A DNA stretch of 64,000 nucleotides from Luffa acutangula (GCA_036850905.1 CM072099.1:27163638-27227637); one strand, 5' to 3'; shown: positions 47,036 through 58,700, counted from the first letter of the stretch. Numbers and translations: made by a program. Notes: generated from the sequence alone by a model not told the origin.

Positions 47036-48266
47036 AGCACGTGCAACACGTCGAGCTAATGACGTTAAACAAGCGCTTATGGGAGGCAACCCAAGTAAGT
47101 TAGTGTGTTTTCTTTTTATTGTTTGTTTTTGTTTTGTAGGTCTTGTTTTCTTCCTCTCCTTTGCTTTCAAGCTTTCAAGATTCCAAGCTCTCAAGCAAGA
47201 AGTCATCATCATTCCAGGCCATTATTATTCACTCCTGTCATTCTTTTATTGTTCTCATGCTTGTTTATGCCCTATTTTCTTTATACATTGAGGACAATGC
47301 ATATTTTAAGTTTGGGGGTGGATTAGCATGTTTGTGGAGCCCTTGAACATCTGAGTTCCGGCTATAGTTTTGAGCTTTCTTTGAATTATGCATATAGTTG
47401 TTTTCTGGATGCTACTTTTGCATGATTATGATGTCCTAGGATAGGCTTTCTTGTCAATTCTCAAGCTTGTGATGAGATGTAAGCATAAGTGCCCAAAAAG
47501 GGAGACTTTTTAAATTTTTTCTAGGAGATGGCTTGCATGAGTAGAGTATCTGTCCTGGCTAGATTTGGATTTGAATGCTTAGGAGCGAATTATTGGGTTC
47601 ATATGCTTGTTGTCACCTCGATAGGTGTAGGGTAGAGCTAAAGAGTTAATTTTTTGCAAATTAGCATGTTTGATCTTGCTTAGGAGAAAAGAAAAGAATA
47701 TTTGCTTATTATGTTCATAACGAAAAATAATTCTTGTTGTTATTGTTGAAAAAGAAAAAGTCATGACTTATGCGCGCAATATGCAATAGTTAATAAAGAT
47801 TAAGGCAAAAAGAGCTACCCCTGTTGTGATCAGTTAGGCCAACCAGAGAAAACTCAGGTTAAGGGTCCCTGCAATGGGTGTGTGAAAGCTAGTGCCACAT
47901 TTACATGCTTAATTCAATTGTTAATTAAAAGCACCTAAGTATGGAGATAAACAAACTAATTTGTTGCATTAACTCATTAGTGAAACCTTAGTGCCAGTGT
48001 AGAGGGAAGATGAGCTAGAGTTTAATAAATCAACCCCGGGCTAGTAGAGTCTGATCTTGTTGAGTTAGATCTCGCTTGTGCAAGTTAATTTTGGAAAAAT
48101 TTTAATTTGTCTCCCTCATTGGTCCTTGTGTGCATATCTCTTGCTTGCTTGGTTATTGACTTTTGAGCCTTGAGGATTGAGTTATGATTGTTGCATCCAT
48201 TCTTCCATTGTATGTCTGATTTGGAGTTTGCTCGAGGACTAGCAAAAGCTTAAGTTTGGGGGTATT
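47036..48266 (+). other. D2 3' non-coding region
   Basis: Begins with the hairpin-like GGGAGGCAACCC (stem 47079-47083 with 47090-47094), the 45-bp GT...AG segment (47095-47139), GAGGACAATGCAT, an internal polypurine-like AAGTTTGGGGGTGG (47308-47321) and the 3' polypurine tract (48252-48266). I see nothing else coding or structured in the remaining 900 bp, which is nonetheless well conserved with D1. Confidence 0.85.
47095..47139 (+). other. 45-bp GT...AG segment absent from D1 (candidate small intron)
   Basis: Starts GTAAGTTAG, ends TTTTGTAG, and is T-rich throughout. D1 at 17131-17138 has the flanking bases joined exactly (CCCAA then GTCTTG). The 5' splice consensus is perfect, but 45 nt is shorter than usual plant introns. 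A deletion between GT repeats is the alternative. Confidence 0.45.
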
Positions 48267-49566
48267 TGATAGCGAGCATAGCTAGCTATCTTTACTTATT
48301 TAATTTAGCTAGTCTTTTATGATTTTTGGGCCATTTTATTGTGCTTTAATGTTTATTTTGTAGGAAATGGTCGATTGGAGCTATAATGCCATATTAGAGT
48401 TAATCAGGTGCTCGGGGCGTGAAAAGATGCAAAGGAATGGAAAGAGTAAAAAAGGAAAAAAGTCAAATCTCGGTCAACAGCAGGCTAGCGTCAAGACGCT
48501 AGCTCTTGAGCGTCTCGACGCTCACATTCCATATCAGATTAGGCGCGTAAAGCTCACAGCGTCGAGACGCTGTGATAGGAAGCGTCCCGACGCTACCGTT
48601 TTTCCCTTATTCAGAACGCGCGTATAAGAGGCAGCGTCTCGACGCTAAGACGAAAAAACAGAATAAAAGCTTATTTTCGGCTAGGTTTGAGTGGAGTTCG
48701 ATTTGGGACCTTGGATAGCCGTAAACAGGGCAGAACAGAGCACTTGGAGGCTGAAAACAAAGGGAGAGTTTCGGAAATCAACCCATTGTTCGTGGTGATC
48801 GTGACGGGGACGTCGGATTCGACCTACATTGAGTTTTCTTTTCCCTTTCCTTTCTTTAGTTAGATTTATGGCTTTCAGATGTTTAGTTGAGATTGTATTT
48901 ACATTCATGAGTAGCTAAACCTCTAGCTTAGGGATTGATGTAGTTGATTAAGTTTATGGATTGATTTATGGTTTAAGTTATGCAATGTTATTGTGTTTGT
49001 AATCTTGATTTAATGCTTTCAATTAATTGGCCATTAGTTGGATGATTTAAGTTTCGAATCTAGCTCGGGAGAGGGGATTTGATCTAGACTTACTCAAGAT
49101 TGCATGAATAAAAGTTTACTTTCTAATTCATGACGGTTTTAGATTAACTTTAGAATTGGTTAAAAGATCTCATTGTCTTGCATGATTAATAAACTTAGAT
49201 AGGGATATCAAGTTGGTTAATTTGCATGAGAATCAATTATACTCGGGAGAGGTAGTTGTGATTAAAGGGTCTTTGGCTCATAATTTCATTGTGCATAATA
49301 ACTTATTCCTTAAAATCAATCCTAAACTAAATCGGCAAAATCAATTCTCTAAGTAGTTTTCCCAATTGAATTTCCATTCTTTTTACTTGCTTTGATTTGG
49401 TTTTATTATCATCTTTTCATCACTTTTTGATCCCTAAATAAAATTGGGCGAGATTATTCACAATACTTGATTTGCTTAAAAATCCAATCCAGAGGACGAC
49501 ATTCGAATTTACTTTCACTATATTATTACTTGACCCGTGCGCTTGCGGTAGGAAAAGTCCACATCA
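48267..49566 (+). repeat. D2 3' LTR
   Basis: 1300 bp. Identical plan to the 5' LTR. The third inverted-repeat pair is reduced to one arm (48633-48646), which accounts for the full 22-bp length difference. Confidence 0.95.
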
Positions 49567-50014
49567 ACTTTATGGGGCCATTTCCTCCTTCTAATGGCAT
49601 TTTTTTTTATCTTATTGGCAGTTGATTATGTGTCCAAGTGGGTGGAGGCCATTGCATGCCATCAGAGTGATGTCAAGACAGTAGCAAGGGTTCTTCAATC
49701 GCACATCTTTACGCGGTTTGGGACACCTAGGGCTCTAGTGAGTGATGAGGGTAGACAAGAAAATTAAATCTAAGGAGTTTGTCAAGGGTCAAAAAGTTTT
49801 GCTTTATAATTCTAGATTAAAATTATTTCCTGGAAAATTAAAATCTAAATGGTCAGGACCATTTATTGTGCTTGAGGTTTTCCCCAATGGAGCAATTACT
49901 TTGCAGGATGAAAAAGATGGGAGAGTGTTCAAGGTGAATGGGCAGCGTGTGAAGCATTATTGGGGTGAGGAGTTTCAGTCGAAATATCCTTCCCTAAGGT
50001 TAGTTGATGATTGA
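49567..50014 (+). pseudogene. F integrase core remnant and C-terminal domain, internally deleted
   Basis: Resumes the integrase cut at 43153. FMGPFPPSNG follows, then a frameshift near 49600, then AVDYVSKWVEA and FGTPRALVSDEG with the second catalytic Asp. At about 49751 the sequence jumps to KIKSKEFVKGQKVLL, the C-terminal part (KLKSKWSGPF; GQRVKHYW), stopping at 50014. The region normally holding the catalytic Glu and the rest of the core is missing, so integrase is dead whatever the point mutations. Both ends of the deletion are coding, so it is a simple internal deletion. Confidence 0.88.
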
Positions 50015-50864
50015 GAGAGCAGGATATTTGTGGGAGCATTTCACAGAGCAAAATTCTGAGCTCTCAGTGTTGTAGTAATTTTATGTTTCGCTGTTTTGTT
50101 TTTAATTGCGGTTAGGTTAGATTTGATTTTGCATGGTTTATTAGATTTTATCCATCAATATTTTATTCTTGGTAGTTTAGATTTTATTTTTGAATTTGAT
50201 TTTATTTTATTTTCGGGTTATTTATTTAAATTTGGATTATCTTTTCATTAGTTATATTTTGTTTTATTTGGATTTTATTTTCAGTTATTTGAATTTTGTT
50301 TAGTTCAAATTAATAAAGATTTTCTCTAATTTATTCGGCTTCAAGAAAGATTAAAAATTTATTTGATTGGTTATTTGGTTTTCTATTTTGAAATTTGAAT
50401 TTTGTATCAAAGATTCTGCAGGATCAGAAGGTTGTGGCAGCAAAAGTTATGGTGGAGCAAATCGTCCGAATAGGAAGGGTTTGTTGGAGTAATTATTATT
50501 TTTACCGTTGGGATTTTTCTTTGAATTTTTTGCAGGTAAAATTTGCATGAGTCATCTGATGAGGCCACGTGTCAATCAACAATCATCTAAAGGCTTCAAT
50601 GATGGACAACACATCAATTTTTACCATGGGCGTTTTGGAATCCACGATTTTACCGTTGCTAGATTCAAATTTTCAGGCTACATTAAACGGTAATATTATT
50701 TAATAGGAGCAAATCTTTTCAGTTGAGATTTCAATTTGCTGAAGCCCTATTTATTAGCAACCTCTGGTAAGCACGTTTCACTTCAAATTCTCGATCAAAT
50801 CTTTGTTGCGTGCATTATTCTTTCTTTCTTTGTATTCTCTGACAAAACCCCCCTTGCACCTTCA
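50015..50864 (+). other. F spacer between integrase and env-position ORF
   Basis: About 850 bp, T-rich (many TTTATTTT runs at 50090-50330), no credible ORF. Such spacers are usual between pol and the env-position ORF in Athila-like elements. A subgenomic or spliced message is possible, but I see no decisive signal. Confidence 0.6.
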
Positions 50865-52501
50865 ATGGGAAAGACAAGAGCTAGAAAAGAGAGGGAGAAT
50901 GAGGAGGAAGAGATACCTGTAACCCCCGAAGTTCAGAAAGTGAAAACCAAGAAGAAAAGAACACCGGAGGAGAAAGAAGCTAAAAGAAGAAGACGACAAC
51001 AGAGAGCTGAAGAACAAGAAAAGGCAACAGAGGATGAAGCTGTTGCAATAGAAGAAGGAGACCCAAAAGAATATGATAAACAGAATCCAGAAGAGGATGA
51101 GCAGGGAATGACGGCTACAGAAGAAGTTCGAGAGAAAATTCAGGAGAAACAACGTGAGGATGTACAGGCAGAGGCTGAGATTGAAAGAGAGCCAGTTCAG
51201 GAGGCTCGTGTTGAGGTTATCATGCCTGAACCTTCGAGACGGCGCCGCATTAAGCCGAAAGCTGGGCGCGTTTAGGACTGATACCCCGTCGCCTCCATCA
51301 TCGGATTCCGAGAAAGAAAAGGCAGAGCGAAAGGAACGAGAGAAAAAAAAAGGAAGTTGAAAATAAGGCAAATGAAGAAGAAGCAAGGAAGGCAAAAGAA
51401 GAGTGTTTGCGCGAACAAAGAGAAAACAAGGGCAAAGGAATTGCCGAAGCATCGGGTGAGATTGAGGAGCCAAGGGTACCGTTCATTCGCTTCGTCAACG
51501 AACTTGCCAGAGCAAAATATCAGGAGGTACTGAAGCGTGATTTCTTGTTCGAGTGGGGATTGGGCAGTGATTTGCCTAGGTTCTTGGAGTCTGGAATAGC
51601 GAGCCTTGGGTGGAGGCAGTTTTGTGCGAAGCCTGATCCTGTCAATGCCAACATCGTTCGGGAATTCTACGCTAATCTTGACGTTAAGGATAATTTTGAA
51701 GTTATAGTGCGAGGAGTGCCTGTACAATGGAGCCCAGAAGCCATTAATAGTTTGTTTGATCTCCAGGATTTTCCGCATGCAGTTTTTAATGAGATGATGG
51801 TTGCCCCATCGAGCGACCAATTAAGTGCGGCGGTCCGAGAGGTAGGTGTTGAGGGGGCTCAATGGAGGGTGTCGTAGACGCAGAAGCACACATTTCAAGC
51901 TGCATATTTAAAGAGTGAAGCCAACGCTTGGATGGGCTTCATTAGACTCCACTTACTGCCGACAACGCACGACTCCACTGTATCTCGGGACAGAGTGTTG
52001 CTTGCCTTTGCCATCCTTCGCTCAATGAGTATAGATGTTGGAAAAATAATTTCTACTGAGATTGCTGACTGTTGGCGCAAGAAGGTGGGGAAGCTGTTCT
52101 TTCCAAACACGATTACAATGTTATGCAGCAGGGCAGGAGTGCCCACGGTTCTAGAAGATATGATCATGCTTGATAAGGGAATCATTGACACACCTAATCT
52201 GGCGCAGCTTCAGCGTACGCAAGAGGCTCGCCAGGGTGGGCTTGTGTATGGAGTTCATCAGATCCTAGAGCAACTGACATTGTTGGCCAGTAGGTTAGAG
52301 TTTGCTGAAAGGCAAGCTCAGACCTATTGGACTTATGCTAAAAGGAGAGATGATGCGTTCAAGGGGGCCTTGCAGACCAATTTCTTAAAACCATATCAGG
52401 CCTTCCCAGTGTTTCCCGATGACTTATTTAATCTTTGGATACCACCCCCACCTGTTGAACAAGAAGAGGATGATGAGGAGGAGCAGGGTCAGGAAGACTG
52501 A
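50865..52501 (+). pseudogene. F env-position ORF with plant-transposon-protein-type domain, broken
   Basis: ATG 50865 opens a Lys/Glu-rich, strongly charged region (KKKRTPEEKEAKRRRR and many Glu). It changes frame near 51270 and again in an A-run near 51345, then reads EEPRVPFIRFVNELARAKYQE and a conserved-looking domain (GLGSDLPRFLESGIASLGW; VREFYANLDVKDNFEV; GVPVQWSPEAINSLFDLQ). TAG at 51875-51877 breaks it; the same frame continues (NAWMGFIRLHLLPTTHDSTV) to a Glu-rich C-terminus at 52501. I associate this domain with ORFs in the env position of Athila-like elements. There is no signal peptide or transmembrane segment visible, so an envelope role is not supported. Confidence 0.78.
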
Positions 52502-53073
52502 CTGATGAACAATTTTGTTGAAAATTTTTCTGAAAAAAATTGACAGAGCAAAAGTTTTGAGGGATGAATGATGATCCAGCAGTTTTTCTGTCTCCCAGAA
52601 CTTACGTGAGCTTCATCATAAAATGTCGCCATTCTGAGGGGCAAGAGATAGAATAACTAAGGATTTTTTAGCTTTATAATGAGTATTGAGCCTAGTTGGT
52701 GATGAGCTTGAGGCAGGGGTATACTGCACCGTAAAGTGGGTCATCCCATGCTTAAGAGCTTATGTAAGGCTGCTTTAAGTCTGATAAAGAAGGATATAAA
52801 CCCCTTTAAAAATATGTTTTGAAATGTCTGATAATAGAGCTAGGCTGTGGTGAGTTCTTAGAATTAAGTTTAAAAGTGGTGATTATTTGTCCGTGCCGGA
52901 GGAATCACTTTGTTGCAGCAGAGCTTGGTTTTGCAGAGTGCTCAGGTAAAGGTTAAAGGTAGTGTTGGACTGTCTGGTTTCATTAAGCTAATTCTTTGTC
53001 TAATGTTTTTAAATTCTTAAGGGAATATTAGTTAGTATTGCTCGGGACGCGCAATAGTTCAAGTTTGGGGGTA
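52502..53073 (+). other. F 3' non-coding region and polypurine tract
   Basis: Nothing coding. Ends with TCAAGTTTGGGGGTA (53059-53073), the polypurine tract. The interior of element G (minus strand, 34312-35205) is similar over most of this, but has an extra part with a second polypurine-like site that is absent here. Confidence 0.8.
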
Positions 53074-54240
53074 TGATAACTACCCAAAAGGTAGTTATTT
53101 AGGCCTCAATTATATAGGGATTTGTGTGTCCTTTATGCTTATTAGGGTTGGTTTTGGATAGATATTACATGTTTTAACCCATTTGGAAGAATGGAAGCAT
53201 TGGAAATTATGTTGTGTAGATTATGCTGCTGGGCGACTAGAGGGAGCAAATTCTGTGCTGCAGCAAAACTGGGAGCAAGAAACTGCCACATCACAGCTCG
53301 TTAGCCAACTTCATGAACCGACTTTTGTTGAGTTATTCTCGTGATAAAGGATCAAGGAGAGCCTTACACGTGTCCTAGTTGACCTAATTCAAAGCCTCCC
53401 ATCCTTCTATAAAAGGAAGTAGCCGTCAAAGTCAAAGTCATTCCATGTTCTCCCTTGGAAGCCGAATAATATAGAGAGATTGAAGATCTTCAAGAACACC
53501 ATCATCCGCAAGCTGATTAAGGAGTTTATTTTCTTTATTAACTTGTGGTTATAGATATGTCTACTCATATTGTGATTTGTATTTTCATGCCTATTATGAA
53601 CTAAGTAGCTAAGGTGTTTGTAGGAATAATGTGATTGTCGTGCTTCATCTTTAGTAATATATTGTCTATCGCATTTTGGTTAATTGTTGTGCTTATTACC
53701 ATTTTATGCCCGCCTGGCCAGCCGGTGTGAATAGCTCTCTCTAGTTTCAGGGATTATTTAGAGAGTGTGTGGCAATTATCCACACTACGATCATTGTGTA
53801 TTGGTGAACGCCAGTGACTGAGCTAGGGATAGCCAGTTGCCTAGTGTTTGATCGGTCGCACTTCATTGGGTTTGAAACATATCCCAAAAGATCCAGAGTT
53901 CCGGGAGGAATCCGCTAATAATACTGTGAGAAATGCATGATCAATAATATTGCTAGAGCAATCTTTTAAAACAATCACTAAATCCTACCAGCGCCTGTCT
54001 TTAATCTGTCTATCTATTTGTTTACTCGTTGTTCTGTCATTTATTTTGCCTCAGCATAATTCTTATAAAACCAAATCATTTTACCATCTTTGAAACCATT
54101 AGAAAGTTACACAAAATAGGTAGAGTGGAAACTAATTCAGGACTCGGATTGATAATATTACTTGTTGCAGACTGTGTATACTTGCACAGGAATTCTAGAG
54201 TCTTTTATACCATATTTTTACTCACTCTAGGAACCCAACA
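53074..54240 (+). repeat. F 3' LTR
   Basis: 1167 bp, very close to the 5' LTR. TATAAAAGG at 53408-53416. The following base run is CAGAG, unlike GGCAG before the 5' LTR. Confidence 0.94.
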
Positions 54241-55758
54241 CAGAGCTATGGCTATCTTCCATTGAAACTATCTTTCGCCACATGAATTGCTCGGAAGACC
54301 ATAAAGTTTATTGTGTTGTATTCCTGTTGCAAGACAATGCTTTAATTTGGTGACAGTCGGCCGAGAGATTTATAAACATTAGAAAAGGACCTTTTACATG
54401 GACCTAGTTCAGGGAGGAGTTCTTTAGGAAGTATTACCCTGCGACCTCCCGTTTTAGGAAACAAGCAGAGTTTGTGGCTCTCAAGCAGGGGAGTCGAACT
54501 GTAGAGGAATACGAGGCGGAGTTCGCTACACTGTCTAGATTTTCTCCTGCCATGGTAGCTACGGAGGTTGATAAAGTGGAACAATTTATCAAGGGCTTAA
54601 AAGAAGAGATACAAGGTAGTTTGGCAGCCCATTGACCACAAGATTATGCCACAACGGTCAGGGTGGCAGAGTTGATTGATCGTTGACCGACAGTTGTCCC
54701 TCCAGAACCTTCTTCAGGTCAGAACCGAAGATTCGATCAGTTGAATTCAAACACATAGTGGGGTCAGCGTTACCCTAAAAGAGGTCAAACTCAGGATCGT
54801 CGACAGTAGGGCACAAAACTAACAGGGGCCTAATCAGGATAAGCCGTTGTGTCAGTCATGCTGGAAATACCACTGGGGTCGTTGCCTAGCACGGACCCAC
54901 ATATGTTTTAAGCGTGGCCAAGAAAGGCACATCGCTCTGAACTGCAAAAAGAGGAAATCTAATTATGCCAACCAGCCGTCTAGCTCAAACCAGGCATCTG
55001 AGGTAAGAACAGCGCAGCAGCAGGGCAAAGTATTTGCCACCACCCAACAGGAGGAAGAGAATCTGAATGAAGTAGTGACAGGTACCATCCCTATTCTCGA
55101 TCATTACGATTTCGTGCTGTTTGATTCAGGTTCAACCTATTCCTTTATTTCTGCCACATTTGTTAATCAAGCCAACTTAGAGTTAAAGCCATTGGGTTAT
55201 GTTTTGTCGGTCTCAACCCCTGCGGGGGTAACATTGCTAGCTAGTGAAGCAGTGAAAGTTTGTCAAATGTTAGTGTCCGATCGACTGATGGATGTGACAT
55301 TGATTGACCTTGACATGAGCGATTTCGATGTGATCTTGGGAATGAAATGGTTGACTTCTAATTATGCCAACATAGATTATTATGGTAAGGATGTTTTCTT
55401 CAACCGTCCATCAAAGGCGAGCTTCAAGTTTAAAGGATCAATGATCAAGGGTGCTCCTAAAGTAGTCTCTGCAATGAAGGCAAGGAAATTGATCGGCAAA
55501 GGAGCTTGGGGCCTACTGGCTAATGTGGTTGACACAAGGGGCACCAAGGTATCGGTGACCTCAATACCTGAAATGAGGGAATTCACAAATGTATTTCCTG
55601 AGGATCTAACAGGACTACCGCCAGCACAAGAAGTTTACTTTTGTATTGAGCTTGAGCCAGAGACTAATTCGATTTCTAAAGCCCCATATAGAATGACTCT
55701 AGCATAATTTAAAGAGCTTAAGGTGCAAATTCAGGAGCTACTAGATAAAGGTTATATA
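54241..55758 (+). pseudogene. Chromovirus-like gypsy gag-protease, heavily decayed
   Basis: Reading from 54243: ELWLSSIETIFRHMNCSEDHKV, then AEFVALKQGSRTVEEYEAEF and VDKVEQFIKGLKEEI, the gag core of plant chromoviruses. The frame has about eight stops and shifts near 54840. A doubled zinc-finger-like stretch follows (CQSCWKYHWGRC; CFKRGQERHIALNC). From 54847 the frame is open to 55707 with protease (LFDSGSTYSFIS) and the linker to RT (TNVFPEDLTGLPPAQEV). It goes past a TAA and is cut at 55758 by an LTR. The gag N-terminus and 5' LTR are missing at the F junction. Stops are mostly at Trp, Gln and Arg codons, as expected from cytosine deamination. Confidence 0.88.
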
Positions 55759-58700
55759 TGAAGGTGTTAATATCTAACATGCGGAAGCAATTTTGGTTCT
55801 TAGGCACATAATTACTTCAATTTGATCATTCAAAGCATGTTGTCCAAAAGGGCAAAAACAGAGACAGTGGGTACAAACCTCTTTTATCTTGAAATTAAAC
55901 GAATTGGTTGGTTGTTTTTCCTCACCAACTTGTCACGAACCACCACTTGATCTTCCTTGCTATTCTCAGGACTTTGGAATGGATTGTGGGATCCTCTAGT
56001 GATGAAATTTGAGAGGGAAAGAGCTTGAAACACAAGCTTGAGAGAGTTTTGAGTAAATGAGTTTGAGTTGGGATTTTGGCAGCATAACACTATCATTTCC
56101 AGCACCCTTTCTTCAGCAATCTAACCTTTATTTAAAGAGGAAACTTAGCTGAGAAGAGGCACCAAAAATTGACACCAATTGGCTTAATGAAGTCGAGTGC
56201 ATGGGTTTAGTCACCATGCACTCCACCTCCTAAAATTCAATTTCTTTTGAATTTTCATAATTCAATTGAAAATTATTAATAATATGAAAATTAAATTCTA
56301 AAATTTTACTTTTCAATTTTAAATTAATTCATAATTCATTTTAAATAATTATTAATTAAATAATCTGTAGGTGTTAATATCACACAAGCAGAAGCAATTT
56401 TGGATCTTAGGCACACAATTTGATCAATTTAATCCTAGAAGACATGTTGTCCATAAGAACAAAAATTAGAGTAATAAGGTACCTACCTCTTGTAGCTCCC
56501 AATTCGTATAATGTGATGCTTTATAATTCACACAAATGGCTTTTGGACAACCACTTGGATCTTCTCTACTATCCTCAGGCCTTGGAATGGATTGTGGGGT
56601 CCTCAATTGATAGGAATTGGAAAGGAAAGCTTATGGGTATAAGCAAACTTGAGAGTTTGAACATGAAAGTTCTTGGGAGAATTTTGATAGCATTTTAGGT
56701 TGAAGAATTACCCTAATTTTCATCAGCTCATCCTCTATATATAGAGGAAAATCATGCAAAAAAAATTGACCTACAGATCATGGGATTAGGTGGTGCAAGA
56801 AGGCTAATCTAAGGTGATTAGTCATTAAGCACCACCTCCAAAAATTACCAACTTTTTAAATTTCTTTTAAATTCAAAATTTTTAATTTTAAATATAAAAT
56901 ATGAATAATCCCACTCAATTATAATTTTATTTTAATTTAAATAAAACTTATTTAATTTAAAATAAAATAATTTAATTTAATATCTTATATTAAATTAATA
57001 CCATTGTGCAATATTGGTTTTTCTCCCAACGAAATTTCTCGAACATGAATCTTTATTCACATGTTTAATATTTAAATCATATTTATCCAACTCTCATTTT
57101 TAATTCATAATTAAACTAATAAGTCGTTAAATATCGTATATAACCGACTTTTGTATCCTTATCCGAATTTGAACGTTTCAAATTTTATCTTATCATATTG
57201 TTCGAAGTTTTATTCCTATTGAGCTAGTAGAGGGACCTAATGGACCTACAGATCATGGGATCCAACGAAATGGTGATAACCGATTAATCTCATTAACCTA
57301 GTCATTCATCATTTGTTAGCTTCCGGGACACTCCACTATAGGCCGTAGTTGCACTCCCCTCACTGTAGATATATTTCTTGTCCACTTTAGATAACCATGA
57401 TTTGTAAGTTGACCCTTCACTGGTTTTTCGTAACTAGAGCTAGGTCAAATGTCTGTTTTACCACTATAGTTACATCTTGTTCCTTAAGTTCCACTGATCC
57501 TCTAATGAACAACTAGTTCGCGATACAATCACTGAACCAAGTCCCTCTCAAGGTTATGAGAGGGCGTGGCCCCTTTGTTCAAGACTCTGAGTCAGCACTT
57601 ATGAGAACAACCTTTACTAACCCTAAAACGGGTAGTAGTGAATTCCATCTTGCAAAGCTATGTCCCCAGCTATCCATTTAGTCTTATCCCCAAAATGGTA
57701 GGTTTATTGAGTCGGCAATGTTTGGCCACTATCACCCATGCAAATCAAAGGATAATCCTAAATAAACAGGAGTTCATAGTTAGCTCAGGATGAAGATCGA
57801 GTTACCTAGGTTATATGTATGAGATGTTCAATTTCAACAGTAAACGGTGTTGTAAAGTGAAAGTGACTTATCTCCTGGTCTGATCTCTGTGCAAACTCTT
57901 TGCATAGGACGCCCTCACTCACATGTCTTATACATGAACGATTAGGATCACATCATCTGTCTTTAAAAGGACAAAGCGAGCAGCGCCAATAGTGTCCCCA
58001 GAATTAAGGTACCCAACCTTATCCATATACTATAGATCGTTTAGACTATTTACTTTAACTTGATCCATACTTATGTCACACATAAACTTCAAGTATACAT
58101 AATATAGTCATGGGTTCTTAGTTTATTGGATTTGTGGTTATATTTAGGCAAAATAAATATATAGAAATAATACTTCACTGAAGCAAGTAAAATGTTACAT
58201 TTACTATCTACGAGTTTTAGGGCATAAAACCCAACATAATCAAATATAATTAATTTAATATCTAATATTAAATTAATATTTTTTGCTACCAATCCCGATC
58301 ATTTCCGAAACGTAATTTTCTAACCATGAATCCCTATTCACGAGCTCAATATTTAAATCATATTTAAATATATTAAACTCTTAAAATTAGGTTTAACCAA
58401 AACCCGACATGTAGGTAATATCCAATATGACCAATCATTTCCCTAAATTGAACATTTACTTATTTGAAATCTTTCAATCATATTGTTCCAAAGTTTATTC
58501 CTTAAGCTAGCAAGGGGACCGAATGGACCTACAGATCATGGGCTCCAACGGTTCGAGGTTTAACCTATTAAACTCTTTTAACCTAGTTAACCAACAACCG
58601 TTAACTACCGGGTCACTCCACTATAGCCTAGTAGTTGAAATCCCCTCACTGTAGATATATTTCTGTCCACTCGATATAACCATGATTAGTAAGTCAATCC

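Larger units (their letters stand above)
43154..49566 (+). mobile_element. Gypsy element D2: complete, intact gag-protease, no RT or integrase
   Basis: 6413 bp. LTRs at 43154-44475 (1322 bp) and 48267-49566 (1300 bp), ends TGATAGC...ACATCA. Flanks AGTTT (43149-43153) and ACTTT (49567-49571) are a TSD with one change; the integrase frame of F reads GAC TTT ATG GGG across the original site, so ACTTT is the older form. Interior matches D1: primer site, one long gag-protease ORF, 1.2-kb non-coding part, polypurine tract. The 725-codon ORF has no break, so this is the better copy of the family. It needs RT and integrase from elsewhere. Confidence 0.95.
35206..54240 (+). mobile_element. F element: Athila-like gypsy with gag, pol and env-position ORF
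   Basis: LTRs at 35206-36369 (1164 bp) and 53074-54240 (1167 bp), ends TGATAAC...ACCCAACA, TATA boxes TATAAAAGG at 35537-35545 and 53408-53416. Interior: primer site, gag-protease, RT, RNase H, integrase, about 0.8 kb spacer, env-position ORF, polypurine tract. A solo A LTR and element D2 are nested inside; without them it is about 10.6 kb. Several stops, two or more frameshifts and an integrase deletion make it non-autonomous. Flanks are GGCAG and CAGAG, not a TSD, and the flanking elements differ (G on the left, chromovirus on the right). Confidence 0.92.

Noticed and set aside
50862..51473. 203-residue minus-strand ORF (and overlapping 51272-51820)
   Set aside because: Antisense shadow of the Lys/Glu-rich env-position ORF; Phe/Leu/Ser-rich because it is the complement of Glu/Lys codons.
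35206..54240. F treated as a normal insertion into G
   Set aside because: G does not continue after 54240 and the flanking 5-mers differ, so simple insertion is not supported.
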